From positions 1 to 44,632 of the forward strand of contig JBOHRE010000019.1 of assembly GCA_050732635.1 (NCBI GenBank): a stretch of DNA of 44,632 nt, in the 5' to 3' direction. This DNA comes from JBOHRE01 sp050732635 (GTDB taxonomy: Bacteria > Gemmatimonadota > Gemmatimonadetes > Longimicrobiales > RSA9). Every line of letters starts with the position of its first letter. The first letter of the stretch is position 1. The notes beneath the pieces were generated by a model. The model did not search any database. It was not told where the DNA came from and saw nothing but the letters and a program-made list of their open reading frames with translations. A program made the position numbers and the translations under genes. Positions 16,395-24,158 of this stretch are shown one piece after another.

Positions 16395-16412
16395 GGCCGC
16401 CATATGGCGGCC
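16395..16412. promoter_or_regulatory. Perfect 18-bp palindrome abutting the hemY start
   Basis: GGCCGCCATATGGCGGCC is fully self-complementary and ends three bases upstream of the hemY ATG on the minus strand. It could be an operator or, in RNA, a hairpin over the ribosome binding region. On the minus strand the ATG inside it begins a four-codon frame (Met-Ala-Ala-Ser) whose TGA overlaps the hemY ATG. Confidence 0.4.
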
Positions 16413-16526
16413 CCGGGCCCAGCGTCGCGCGGTCAAAATCCTTGCGGCGGCCGGGCGGGCGCTGCAACGTGGGGTCGCCGGGACGCCGGCCCCTAGAGCA
16501 ACCAACTCCCGACGGAGGGCGAGAGA

Positions 16527-16805
16527 ATGGCCACCAAGCAGGGCGGAAGCGGTAAGAAACCGAATCAGGCGTTCATGAAGCCGATGACGCCGAGCCCGGC
16601 GCTTGCGGCCGTCGTGGGCAACGGTCCAATGCCGCGGACCGAGGTCACGAAGCGGCTCTGGGACTACATCAAGAAGAACAAGCTGCAGGACCCGAACGAC
16701 AAGCGTACGATCGTCGCCGATAACAAGCTCAAGCCGGTTTTCGGCGGCAAGAGCCGGGTCTCGATGTTCGAGATGACGAAGCTGACGAATCAGCACCTGA
16801 GCTAA
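16527..16805 (+). CDS. Stand-alone SWIB/MDM2-domain protein
   Basis: The product is 92 residues. A good ribosome binding site (GGAGGGCGAG at 16514-16523) precedes the ATG. Residues 1-20 are a Lys/Gly-rich tail; the SWIB fold follows: PSPALAAVVGNGPMPRTEV, then VTKRLWDYIKKNKLQDPNDK, IVADNKLKPVFGGKSRVSMFEMTKLTNQHL. SWIB domains are known from eukaryotic SWI/SNF complexes, and in bacteria mainly from Chlamydiae, where one is fused to topoisomerase I, and from a few other phyla. A role in DNA or chromatin-like protein contacts is inference. It is divergent from hemY and convergent with thyX. Confidence 0.92.
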   Translation: MATKQGGSGKKPNQAFMKPMTPSPALAAVVGNGPMPRTEVTKRLWDYIKKNKLQDPNDKRTIVADNKLKPVFGGKSRVSMFEMTKLTNQHLS

Positions 16806-16973
16806 CGCAGTTGCGCGACGCCGGCGCGGCGCGCCGGCCCGCACCCGGAGGTAGCCACTGTCAGGCCAGCGAGTTCGGGCGTCCCCGTCGCCGGACGGAG
16901 GGCGCCCGTTCGCATTGGCAGGCGCGCCCCGGCGCGAGCGGCGATCGTCGGCGCCGTCCGGGCACGGCGGCCG

Positions 16974-17957
16974 TCAAAGGCTGAGTTCCGGCACCGCCGC
17001 CTGCATCTTGCCGGCGATGTCATCGGCGCTGCGCATGCGAGCGAGGTCGAGGTCGAAGGCGGGCAGTGGGCGGCTGCGAAGCTTGTCCATGAATTCTCGC
17101 GCTTCGCGCGGTGACAGCCCGAAGTCCGCCAGTGCCGTAGTGTCGAGGGTGGTCGGGGCGTGGCTCGGGGCGATCTGCTGCTCATCGACGTCGAGCAGCC
17201 GGCGCAACGCGTCGAGTTCGCCGCGGCTCAGCTGCGTGCCGGCGACATCGTAGTCGAGCCAGGCCTCGAACGACAGCGGCGCGACGCGCTGGACGATGCC
17301 GGCAATGACTTCGGCGAACGCGCGGATCTCCCACTGCGCGTGGGGATCGACCCGCAGGGTCAGGAAATGGAGCAGGTTGTGGAGGTCGATCTTCCAGTAC
17401 CATTGCGTATAGGTCGAGAGCGGTAGGTCGATGCGCGCGATCTCCCGTGCGATCCGATGGCCGACCAGCCAGGCATAGTCCTGGGCGCTGTCGCGGCGCA
17501 ACCGTTCCCAGCGTTCGAGCGCCTCGCGAAACAACGAAGGATCGGCTGCGGCTTGCTCCCTGCCCTGATTGCTGGTCGTGCTCTGCAGCGCGAAATGCTC
17601 GGCCTGCGGAGTATAGAAGAGGAGCGGCATGAGCGAGTAGCGCCCGCTGTACTCGTTGACGTTCGCCGTGCGGTGGCGGATCCACTGCCGCGCGACGAAC
17701 ATCGGCATGGCGCAGTGGAATGTCAGCTCGACCATCTCGCTCGGCGTGGTGTGACGATGGCGACGCAAATAGCGGATCAGACCGCGCGTCTGGCTCGTCT
17801 TGCGTGTACCGTAGCCGTAAGAGACGCGAGCCGCGCGCTCGATACTGTCATCGGTGCCCATGTAATCCACGAGTGCGACGAAGCCATGATCGAGTACCGT
17901 GAAATAGCCGCCCAGGATTTCTTCGGCGGCGGGCACGGTGGGTCGTTTGGTTTCCAT
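16974..17957 (-). CDS. thyX: Flavin-dependent thymidylate synthase
   Basis: The product is 327 residues. ThyX makes dTMP from dUMP with FAD, NADPH and methylene-tetrahydrofolate. The family signature RHRx7S is at residues 94-104 (RHRTANVNEYS), followed by GRYS. LPLSTYTQWYWKIDLHNLLH and LRVDPHAQWEIRAFA are the second conserved block with the dUMP-binding Arg. The ATG at 17957 starts eight residues before the first conserved helix. Bacterial ThyX is usually 210-260 residues; here about 90 residues follow the catalytic core (residues 240-327) with no domain I recognise. The C-terminal part also contains a Pro-rich join. It is divergent from the kinase-RapZ gene. Confidence 0.95.
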   Translation of the reverse strand: METKRPTVPAAEEILGGYFTVLDHGFVALVDYMGTDDSIERAARVSYGYGTRKTSQTRGLIRYLRRHRHTTPSEMVELTFHCAMPMFVARQWIRHRTANVNEYSGRYSLMPLLFYTPQAEHFALQSTTSNQGREQAAADPSLFREALERWERLRRDSAQDYAWLVGHRIAREIARIDLPLSTYTQWYWKIDLHNLLHFLTLRVDPHAQWEIRAFAEVIAGIVQRVAPLSFEAWLDYDVAGTQLSRGELDALRRLLDVDEQQIAPSHAPTTLDTTALADFGLSPREAREFMDKLRSRPLPAFDLDLARMRSADDIAGKMQAAVPELSL

Positions 17958-18183
17958 GTCGGGCGGAGTTGGGAGAGCGAGGATCCCGCAATAGGCAGCT
18001 GCGGGCGCGAGCGCGTCAAGTAGCAACGGCGCGGCTGGACGAGTGCGCCGTTCGAACAGCGCGATCACACAGCGAGAACACGGATCGGCGACGGATCCGC
18101 CTGATCGTCGGCGCGGGCAGGTGGCTCAGAACGTGCACCGTAGCCAGCGAGTACCAGCCCTGCAGCTTCCCGTGATTTGGCAC

Positions 18184-19734
18184 ATGCACGATCGCATTAT
18201 CCGACTGTATGTCGAACGCTTCGGCGCACCGCCGGCCGCCATCCTCGAGGTGGCGGGCGACGGCTCGAGTCGCAGCTATTTTCGACTGGTCGGTCAGGAC
18301 TGGCAGACGGCCATTGGCGCGATCGGGCCGGACCGTGACGAGAACCGTGCATTCCTCGTGTTTTCGCGGTGTTTCCGTGATGCCGGACTGCCCGTTCCGG
18401 AGATCTACGGCGCCGACGAGGTGGCGGGTGTGTGGTTGGAGGAGGATCTCGGCGATACGACGCTGTTCGACGCACTGGCCGAGGCTCGTGAACGCGAGGC
18501 TGGTGCCTTCCCCGAGTCGGTGGTGCCCGTATACGAGCGCGTGCTCCAGGTGCTGCCGCGGTTCCAGCTCGAGGGCGGCCGCTGCATCGACTACTCGGTC
18601 GCGTACCCGCGGGCGGCGTTCGATCGGCAGTCGATCCTCTGGGACCTCAACTACTTCAAGTACCACTTCCTCAAGCTGGCGCACATACCGTTCAACGAGG
18701 CGCGGCTCGAGGAGGACTTCGCGAGTCTGAGCGAGTTTCTGCTCGAATCGGACAGCAACCATTTCATGTACCGCGACTTCCAGTCGCGGAACATCATGCT
18801 GCGCGACAAACGCGAGCCATGGTTCATCGACTACCAGGGTGGCCGCCGCGGCGCGCTGCAGTACGATCTCGCATCCCTGCTGTATGATGCCAAGGCGGCG
18901 ATCCCGGACGGGATCCGGGACCGCCTGGTGGAGCACTACCTCGACGCGCTCGAGCAGTACATGCCGGTCGAGAGAGTACGCTTCCGGGAATACTTCCGCG
19001 GCTTCGTGCTGATCCGGATCATGCAGGCGATGGGCGCCTACGGTTATCGCGGATTCTTCGAGAGGAAGCCCCGCTTCCTGGAGAGCGTGCCGTACGCCGC
19101 GCGGAATCTGGAGCGTCTGGTCGATCGTGGCCTGCCGATCGAGCTGCCGGAGCTCGAGCGCGTCTTCCGTCGCATCGTGAAGGACTGGCACGTCGATCGA
19201 CCCGCCGACGGCGACGCCGGCGGCCTGACCGTGCACGTGGGCAGTTTCTCGTATCGACGCGGCTATCCCGACGACGTCAGCGAGCATGGCGGCGGCTTCG
19301 TCTTCGACTGTCGCGCGCTGCCGAATCCGGGACGCCACCTCGAATACAAGGCGCTGTGCGGCCACGATCGAGAGGTGGTCGAGTTCATCGAGAACTGTGA
19401 CGTCGTGAGCGACTTCTGGAGCCACGTCCGCGCATTGGTGGATGCGCAGGTGCAGGAATACCTGCGGCGTGGATTCACCTCGCTGACCGTGATGTTCGGC
19501 TGCACGGGCGGACAGCACCGCTCGGTGTATTTCGCCGAGCGCCTGACGCGCCACCTGCGCGAGCGGTTCCCCGTGCGGGTGCGCATCACGCATCGGGAGC
19601 AGGGCTATTGGCCGCGCGAGGAGCCACATGGCCCACCGGCGCGTGAGCCGCGTAGCGGCGCGGCCGGCGGCGCACCGGGCGACGTCCGCAAGCCGGCCCG
19701 TTCGAGCCGCCGCAAGCTCCAGCCGAAGGAGTGA
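18184..19734 (+). CDS. APH-type sugar kinase (AmgK-like) fused to RapZ C-terminal domain
   Basis: The product is 516 residues. Residues 1-335 are an aminoglycoside-phosphotransferase fold: Gly-rich GDGSSRSYFRL, the Brenner-like loop YRDFQSRN (Asp198, Asn203) and FIDYQGG (Asp216). This resembles AmgK, the anomeric MurNAc/GlcNAc kinase of peptidoglycan recycling. Residues 347-472 match the RapZ C-terminal domain: DCRALPNPG and GCTGGQHRSVYFAE at 439-452. In E. coli RapZ that domain binds glucosamine-6-phosphate and controls GlmS expression. The usual RapZ N-terminal P-loop domain is absent. A basic tail of about 40 residues follows. The next gene overlaps by four bases and looks like MurU, which supports a sugar-1-phosphate product. 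The ATG at 18184 lacks a good ribosome binding site; start moderately sure. Confidence 0.87.
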   Translation: MHDRIIRLYVERFGAPPAAILEVAGDGSSRSYFRLVGQDWQTAIGAIGPDRDENRAFLVFSRCFRDAGLPVPEIYGADEVAGVWLEEDLGDTTLFDALAEAREREAGAFPESVVPVYERVLQVLPRFQLEGGRCIDYSVAYPRAAFDRQSILWDLNYFKYHFLKLAHIPFNEARLEEDFASLSEFLLESDSNHFMYRDFQSRNIMLRDKREPWFIDYQGGRRGALQYDLASLLYDAKAAIPDGIRDRLVEHYLDALEQYMPVERVRFREYFRGFVLIRIMQAMGAYGYRGFFERKPRFLESVPYAARNLERLVDRGLPIELPELERVFRRIVKDWHVDRPADGDAGGLTVHVGSFSYRRGYPDDVSEHGGGFVFDCRALPNPGRHLEYKALCGHDREVVEFIENCDVVSDFWSHVRALVDAQVQEYLRRGFTSLTVMFGCTGGQHRSVYFAERLTRHLRERFPVRVRITHREQGYWPREEPHGPPAREPRSGAAGGAPGDVRKPARSSRRKLQPKE

Positions 19735-20489
19735 TTGCGGCGCTGAGCTTCGACGCGCTGCTGCTCGCAGCGGGACTCGGGACGCGGCTTCGACCGTTGA
19801 CGAACCGGACGCCAAAGCCGCTCCTCGAGGTTGGCGGCGTGGCGATGCTGGAGCGTGTCGCGCGTCGTGTGATTGCGGCCGGCGCCGATCGGCTGATCAT
19901 CAACGTCCACCACCTGCCCGAGCAGATCGAGGCGTTCGTGCGCTCACGCCGCGGCTTTGGTGTGGATGTACGCTTCTCCTACGAACCTGGCGCAGCGCCG
20001 CTCGATACCGGCGGAGCGCTGGTGCACGCCCGCGAACATTTGCGCGGTGATCGTCCGATCCTGATCCACAATGCGGATGTGATCTCGGATGTGTCGCTCG
20101 AGCGACTGCTTGAGGACCATGTTGCGAGCGGTGCGCTGGTCAGCCTGGTCGTCATGCGGCGCGAGACGAGCCGGGCGCTGCTGTTCGACGGTTCAGGCCT
20201 GTGCGGGTACACGACCCGGGCGGGCGAGCGCGTGCTCGCGCGCCAGCCGCAAGGCGAGCCGGAATCCTTCGGTTTCAGCGGCATCCATGCGGCCAGTCCG
20301 ACACTGATCGATCGGCTGACCGAGCGGGGCACCTTCTCGATCATCACAGCCTACATGCGGCTCAGCCGAGAGGGTGCCCGCATCCTGCCCTTTCGCGCAG
20401 ACGGCAGCCACTGGATCGACATCGGCTCTCCGGAGCGGCTGGAGCGCGCCCAGCGCGAGATCGAGCACCTCGACGACGGCACGGTTTGA
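19731..20489 (+). CDS. Sugar-1-phosphate nucleotidyltransferase (MurU-like)
   Basis: The product is 252 residues from GTG, which overlaps the stop of the kinase gene as GTGA. AAGGAG lies at 19726-19731, too close for this GTG, so the exact start is uncertain; the conserved part begins only eight residues in. LLLAAGLGTRLRPLT and TPKPLLEVGGVAM are the nucleotide-binding signature. INVHHLPEQIEAF, SYEPGAAPLDTGGAL, LIHNADVISD (metal Asp) and WIDIGSPERL complete the fold. The short length without a C-terminal beta-helix fits MurU (UDP-MurNAc formation) or a mannose-1-phosphate guanylyltransferase-like enzyme. The coupled AmgK-like gene favours MurU. Together they would let the cell rebuild UDP-MurNAc without passing through GlcNAc-6-phosphate; this is inference. 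Confidence 0.85.
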   Translation: MIAALSFDALLLAAGLGTRLRPLTNRTPKPLLEVGGVAMLERVARRVIAAGADRLIINVHHLPEQIEAFVRSRRGFGVDVRFSYEPGAAPLDTGGALVHAREHLRGDRPILIHNADVISDVSLERLLEDHVASGALVSLVVMRRETSRALLFDGSGLCGYTTRAGERVLARQPQGEPESFGFSGIHAASPTLIDRLTERGTFSIITAYMRLSREGARILPFRADGSHWIDIGSPERLERAQREIEHLDDGTV

Positions 20490-20543
20490 CGCATCCTCCG
20501 CTGTCGTAACATTCTGAAGCGACACCGAATACCGAGGAGGCGC

Positions 20544-21812
20544 ATGGCGACGCGGGTTTCGAGAGTGCCCGCCGGGCCGATCACGACCGGCCGCATTGTC
20601 CAGAACCAGTTCGACGCGGCGTCCGATCTACTCGGGCTGAACGACGCCATGCGGCGGGTGCTGCGTGACCCGTTTCGTGAGATCTCGGTCCAGGTCCCGG
20701 TGCTCATGGACGATGGCCGCGTCGACGTGTTTCGCGGCTATCGCGTCCAGCACAACGGCGCGCGCGGTCCAACCAAGGGTGGCGTCCGCTATCACGCGTC
20801 GGTCGACCTCGAGGAAGTAGGCGGCCTGGCTGCGCTGATGACCTGGAAGACTGCCCTGCTGGATCTGCCGTTCGGCGGTGCGAAGGGAGGTGTGGACGTC
20901 GATCCGAAGCGGCTGTCAGCCACGGAGCTGGAACGGCTGACCCGAAAATTCACCAGCCGGATCGCGATCCTGCTCGGGCCGTACCGCGACATTCCCGCGC
21001 CCGACATGGGCACGGACGCGCAAACGATGGCGTGGATGCTGGATGAGTACAGCGCCAGGCGGGGCTACACTCCCGCGATCGTGACCGGCAAGCCGGTCAG
21101 CCTGGGCGGCTCGCTGGGCCGCGAGGAGGCGACCGGCCGCGGCGCGATGATCATCATGCGGGAGGCCGCGCGAGATCGAGGACTGCCATGGAAAGGCGCG
21201 ACGGCGGCGATCCAGGGCTTCGGCAATGTCGGCAGCCATCTGGCACGCTTTCTCCACGAGCAGGGCATTCGGCTGATCGGCGTGACCGATGCCCAGGGCG
21301 GCGTGTACAGCGACCGCGGCCTCGACATCCCGGCGCTGGTCGAGCATGCGCGTGCGACGCGGACGGTCACCGGGTTCGCCGGCGGCGAGCCGCTGACCAA
21401 CGAGCAGCTCTGGGGACTACGGTGTGATTACCTGATTCCCGCGGCACTCGGCAGCGTGATCACGAAGGAGAGCAACCTCGACCGCCTCGATTGCCGGATG
21501 ATCGTCGAAGCGGCCAACGGACCGACCAGCCCGATCGCGGACAAGGTGCTCGAGGAGCGCGGCATTCCGGTATTGCCCGACTTCCTGGCAAATGCCGGCG
21601 GCGTCGTGGTGTCCTACTTCGAATGGACCCAAAACCTGCAGCAGCTGCGCTGGGAGCTGGACGCCGTGAACGAGGCGCTCGAGAAGAAGATGGTGACCGC
21701 CTACAAGGCTGTTGCCGGCATGGCGGGCCAGCGACGCGTCTCCATGCGCACGGCCGCCTACGCCATCGCGCTGCAGCGAGTCGCCGAGGCGGAGCGGATG
21801 CGCGGCCACTGA
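20544..21812 (+). CDS. gdhA: Glutamate dehydrogenase (Glu/Leu/Phe/Val dehydrogenase family)
   Basis: The product is 422 residues, typical for the hexameric NAD-type enzyme. GAGGAGG at 20534-20540 precedes the ATG. It interconverts glutamate and 2-oxoglutarate plus ammonia. Motifs: VFRGYRVQHNGARGPTKGG and VRYH (substrate Lys), LPFGGAKGGV with the catalytic Lys, DIPAPDMGT, then the NAD fold AIQGFGNVGSHLARFL, and EAANGP and LANAGGVVVSYFEWTQN. Family members for Leu or Phe are shorter and less similar at the N-terminus, so glutamate is favoured. With proline dehydrogenase and HutU/HutF elsewhere in the window it fits amino-acid breakdown to 2-oxoglutarate. Confidence 0.95.
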   Translation: MATRVSRVPAGPITTGRIVQNQFDAASDLLGLNDAMRRVLRDPFREISVQVPVLMDDGRVDVFRGYRVQHNGARGPTKGGVRYHASVDLEEVGGLAALMTWKTALLDLPFGGAKGGVDVDPKRLSATELERLTRKFTSRIAILLGPYRDIPAPDMGTDAQTMAWMLDEYSARRGYTPAIVTGKPVSLGGSLGREEATGRGAMIIMREAARDRGLPWKGATAAIQGFGNVGSHLARFLHEQGIRLIGVTDAQGGVYSDRGLDIPALVEHARATRTVTGFAGGEPLTNEQLWGLRCDYLIPAALGSVITKESNLDRLDCRMIVEAANGPTSPIADKVLEERGIPVLPDFLANAGGVVVSYFEWTQNLQQLRWELDAVNEALEKKMVTAYKAVAGMAGQRRVSMRTAAYAIALQRVAEAERMRGH

Positions 21813-21919
21813 CGCGGCTGAGGTGCCCGGCGTGGCCAGTACGAGAGGACCCGCGCTCGCGCGCAGGGGTACGTCAACAACACGACCCGAGCAGCAGACC
21901 GAAAGCGCAATACAACGAT

Positions 21920-22489
21920 ATGTTGACATTTACCGAGGCCGCTCGCGACGTCATCGTTTCACTCGCCTCCCAGATGGACGGCGCCGCGTTGCGCATCGTG
22001 TGCACCGGCGGCAGTCCGCTGGCGCCGGAGTACGAGCTGTCGCTGGTCGACGAGAAGGAGGCCAGCGACATCGCGATCAATCAGGGCGACTTCAAGGTCT
22101 ACGTCGCGGGCGACAGCCTGCAGCTGGTACAGGGTCGAACCATCGACTACCTGCAGACCGTGGAAGGCGCCGGCTTCGTAATTCGCCAGCCCGACTCGGT
22201 CCGCCAGGACGGCGCCAGGCCGACAGGCCCACTGGCCGAACGGGTCCTGCGAGTCCTGGAGGAGCAGATCAATCCGGGTGTTGCGCAGCACGGCGGCCAG
22301 ATCACGCTGGTCGAGGTCAAGGATGACGTCGCCTACCTCGAGATGAGCGGCGGCTGCCAGGGCTGCGGCATGGCGCGCGTCACACTGCGTCAGGGGGTCG
22401 AGCGGATGCTGAAGCAGGCGGTGCCGGAGCTCCAGGGCGTGGTCGATGTAACCGATCACGCCGGCGGCGAGAATCCCTACTACAACTGA
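21920..22489 (+). CDS. nfuA: Fe-S carrier protein, NfuA type
   Basis: The product is 189 residues, nearly the same as E. coli NfuA (191). Residues 1-90 are a degenerate A-type (IscA-like) domain (FTEAARDVIVSLASQ) that lacks the three cluster cysteines. Residues 104-178 are a NifU C-terminal domain with Cys146 and Cys149 in GGCQGCGMA, which bridge a [4Fe-4S] cluster between two subunits. RVLEEQINPGVAQHGGQITLVEV is the conserved run before the cysteines. The ATG at 21920 is not preceded by a clear ribosome binding site. The product delivers clusters to apo-enzymes, especially under oxidative or iron stress. The haem and respiratory genes nearby fit but do not prove a link. Confidence 0.94.
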   Translation: MLTFTEAARDVIVSLASQMDGAALRIVCTGGSPLAPEYELSLVDEKEASDIAINQGDFKVYVAGDSLQLVQGRTIDYLQTVEGAGFVIRQPDSVRQDGARPTGPLAERVLRVLEEQINPGVAQHGGQITLVEVKDDVAYLEMSGGCQGCGMARVTLRQGVERMLKQAVPELQGVVDVTDHAGGENPYYN

Positions 22490-22497
22490 TACTTCCA

Positions 22498-22863
22498 ATG
22501 GAGCAGCCCCGCGCGGCGTTGCTCGCGCTACTCCTGGTCGCTGGTTTACTGTGGTCGTGCGCCTCCACTCGCGGTTGGCGGGGCGAGGCGGATGAAGCCC
22601 CAATCTATGTGCATGTCGAGAATCAGAACTTCAATGACGCCACGATCTATGCGCTCGTCCGCAGCCAACGCATTCGCCTCGGCCAGGTGTCCGGTCACGC
22701 GAGCGATGTCTTCGCGATCCCCTATTCGCCCACGGATGTCAGATTCCTGATCGATCTACTCGCATCCCGGAACTTCACCACGGCCGGGATCGTGGTTGCA
22801 CCTGGTGACGAGCTGCAGCTCGTGATCACCGCCGATCTCAGCAGCTCGCGTGTGATCCGCTGA
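22498..22863 (+). CDS. Small lipoprotein of unknown function
   Basis: The product is 121 residues and starts eight bases after nfuA. A signal peptide with a lipobox (LLWS followed by Cys21) is clear, so the mature protein should be lipid-anchored. The remainder has alternating beta-type sequence: IYVHVENQNFNDATIYALV, then GQVSGHASDVFAIPY and VVAPGDELQLVI. This looks like a compact beta-sandwich. I recognise no family. No ribosome binding site is seen, and translation may be coupled to nfuA. It ends 26 bp from the stop of the convergent isoaspartyl peptidase gene. Confidence 0.72.
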   Translation: MEQPRAALLALLLVAGLLWSCASTRGWRGEADEAPIYVHVENQNFNDATIYALVRSQRIRLGQVSGHASDVFAIPYSPTDVRFLIDLLASRNFTTAGIVVAPGDELQLVITADLSSSRVIR

Positions 22864-22889
22864 CGCGTCTCGGTGCGCGTTCCCGGGCA

Positions 22890-24050
22890 TCATCGTCTCT
22901 CTGATCCTGTGGCTTGTGATTCCGTCGGCGTAGGCCGATAGATCTCAACCACTGCCACGCCGTCCTGATCGATGTAGCCGCGGTACATGCCGCGAGTATT
23001 GAACGGCATGGCTACGCGGCCCTCGCTGTCCATCGCGATCACGCCACCCGTCTCGGGTTCCTGCCGATCCAACAGAGCGATGACTTCCCGGGCTGCCTGT
23101 GGCACGCCAACGCCGGCATAGCTTGCACGGGCGCAGATGTCGTAGGCCACCACGTTGCGGATGAAATACTCGCCCCAGCCAGTGCCTGAAACCGCACAGG
23201 CGGGACCGGCGTATGTGCCGGCGCCGATGAGCGGCGAATCGCCGATGCGCCCCCACTTCTTGTTGGTCATGCCACCGGTAGAAGTGCCGACCGCGAGCCG
23301 GCCCTCACGGTCGAGCGCGATCGCGCCTACTGTTCCAAGCTCATCAGTGGGCGAGACGGCGCCGGGTGGAGCGGTCCGGGAAACGCTGATTGGCTTCTGA
23401 GTCTCCGGCTGGCCGCCCTCACGCTCGCTGGACCTCGCCTGCTCGAGCTGGCGCCAGCGGCTATCGGTGTGGAAGTAGTCCGGCGGCGTACTGCCGATCT
23501 CCTGTTCGCGGGCGAACTGCTCGGCCCCCTCGCCACTGAACATGACATGCCTCGAGGTGTCCATGACGCGGCGGGCGAGCGTGATCGGGTTGCGAACGTC
23601 CGAGACACCGGCGATCGAGCCGGCGCGCAGCGTCGCGCCGTCCATGATGGCGGCGTCCAACGAATTGCGGCCGTCCGCAGTGAAGACGGCCCCGCGTCCC
23701 GCATTGAACAGCGGCGAGTCCTCCAGAATCCGAATGGCGGCTTCGACAGCGTCGACGCTGCCGCTGCCGTCGCGCAGCGCTGCGTGACCCGCTCGAAGCG
23801 CACGCGTGAGTGTCTCGCGGTACTCGGCCTCGAGCTCGGGCGTCATGGTCTCGCGTAGGATCGTTCCGGCGCCGCCATGCACGACCATGCCCCACTCGAC
23901 GCGGGCATCGGGGATCGTGTCGGCGGTCGCGCTGTCCACGGTGGCCGGCGGCGCTTCACGAGCGGCCCGATCACAGGCGAGGGCGGACGGCGCTGCCGCG
24001 AGCATACCGATCAGGCCGAGATTCCGAAACGAATCGCGCATCGTGTTCAT
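22890..24050 (-). CDS. Lipoprotein isoaspartyl peptidase/L-asparaginase (Ntn-hydrolase)
   Basis: The product is 386 residues. The ATG at 24050 follows CGGAGG with a good spacing. The N-terminus is a signal peptide ending SALA with Cys26, so export and probably lipid anchoring are predicted. WGMVVHGGAGT opens the enzyme, NAGRGAVFTADGRNSLDAAIMDG is the conserved core, and Thr240 in DELGTVGAIALD is the predicted nucleophile released by self-cleavage after Gly239. GTSTGGMTNKKWGRIGDSPLIGAGTYA is the substrate-binding block. About 40 residues between 195 and 235 form a polar linker just before the cleavage site. It cleaves beta-aspartyl dipeptides and asparagine, in the periplasm if exported. Confidence 0.93.
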   Translation of the reverse strand: MNTMRDSFRNLGLIGMLAAAPSALACDRAAREAPPATVDSATADTIPDARVEWGMVVHGGAGTILRETMTPELEAEYRETLTRALRAGHAALRDGSGSVDAVEAAIRILEDSPLFNAGRGAVFTADGRNSLDAAIMDGATLRAGSIAGVSDVRNPITLARRVMDTSRHVMFSGEGAEQFAREQEIGSTPPDYFHTDSRWRQLEQARSSEREGGQPETQKPISVSRTAPPGAVSPTDELGTVGAIALDREGRLAVGTSTGGMTNKKWGRIGDSPLIGAGTYAGPACAVSGTGWGEYFIRNVVAYDICARASYAGVGVPQAAREVIALLDRQEPETGGVIAMDSEGRVAMPFNTRGMYRGYIDQDGVAVVEIYRPTPTESQATGSERR

Positions 24051-24120
24051 GGAGCCTCCGAGTCGTCGTTGGCCGTGCACCTGCAAACTACGTGACTGTC
24101 ACGAAGCCGCCAAACCGCAA

Positions 24121-24149
24121 TTGCCGCGCGTGGGCGTAACCCGTATCCT
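24121..24149 (+). promoter_or_regulatory. Promoter for nfo, nearly leaderless
   Basis: TTGCCG (24121-24126) and TATCCT (24144-24149) are 17 bp apart. The -10 box ends nine bases before the nfo ATG, so the transcript should begin at about 24156-24158, with almost no leader and no ribosome binding site. Confidence 0.55.
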
Positions 24150-24158
24150 CGGCCGTCT

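Noticed and set aside
16806..16973. Terminator between SWIB and thyX
   Set aside because: A possible 9-bp stem with a long loop is present but lacks a T-run, and such stems are common in this G+C-rich DNA.
18016..19815. Minus-strand frame (599 codons) opposite the kinase-RapZ gene
   Set aside because: Composition is typical of antisense noise; the plus strand carries the conserved motifs.
21922..21927. TTGACA as a promoter -35 box
   Set aside because: It is codons 2 and 3 of nfuA, with no -10 box at the right distance.
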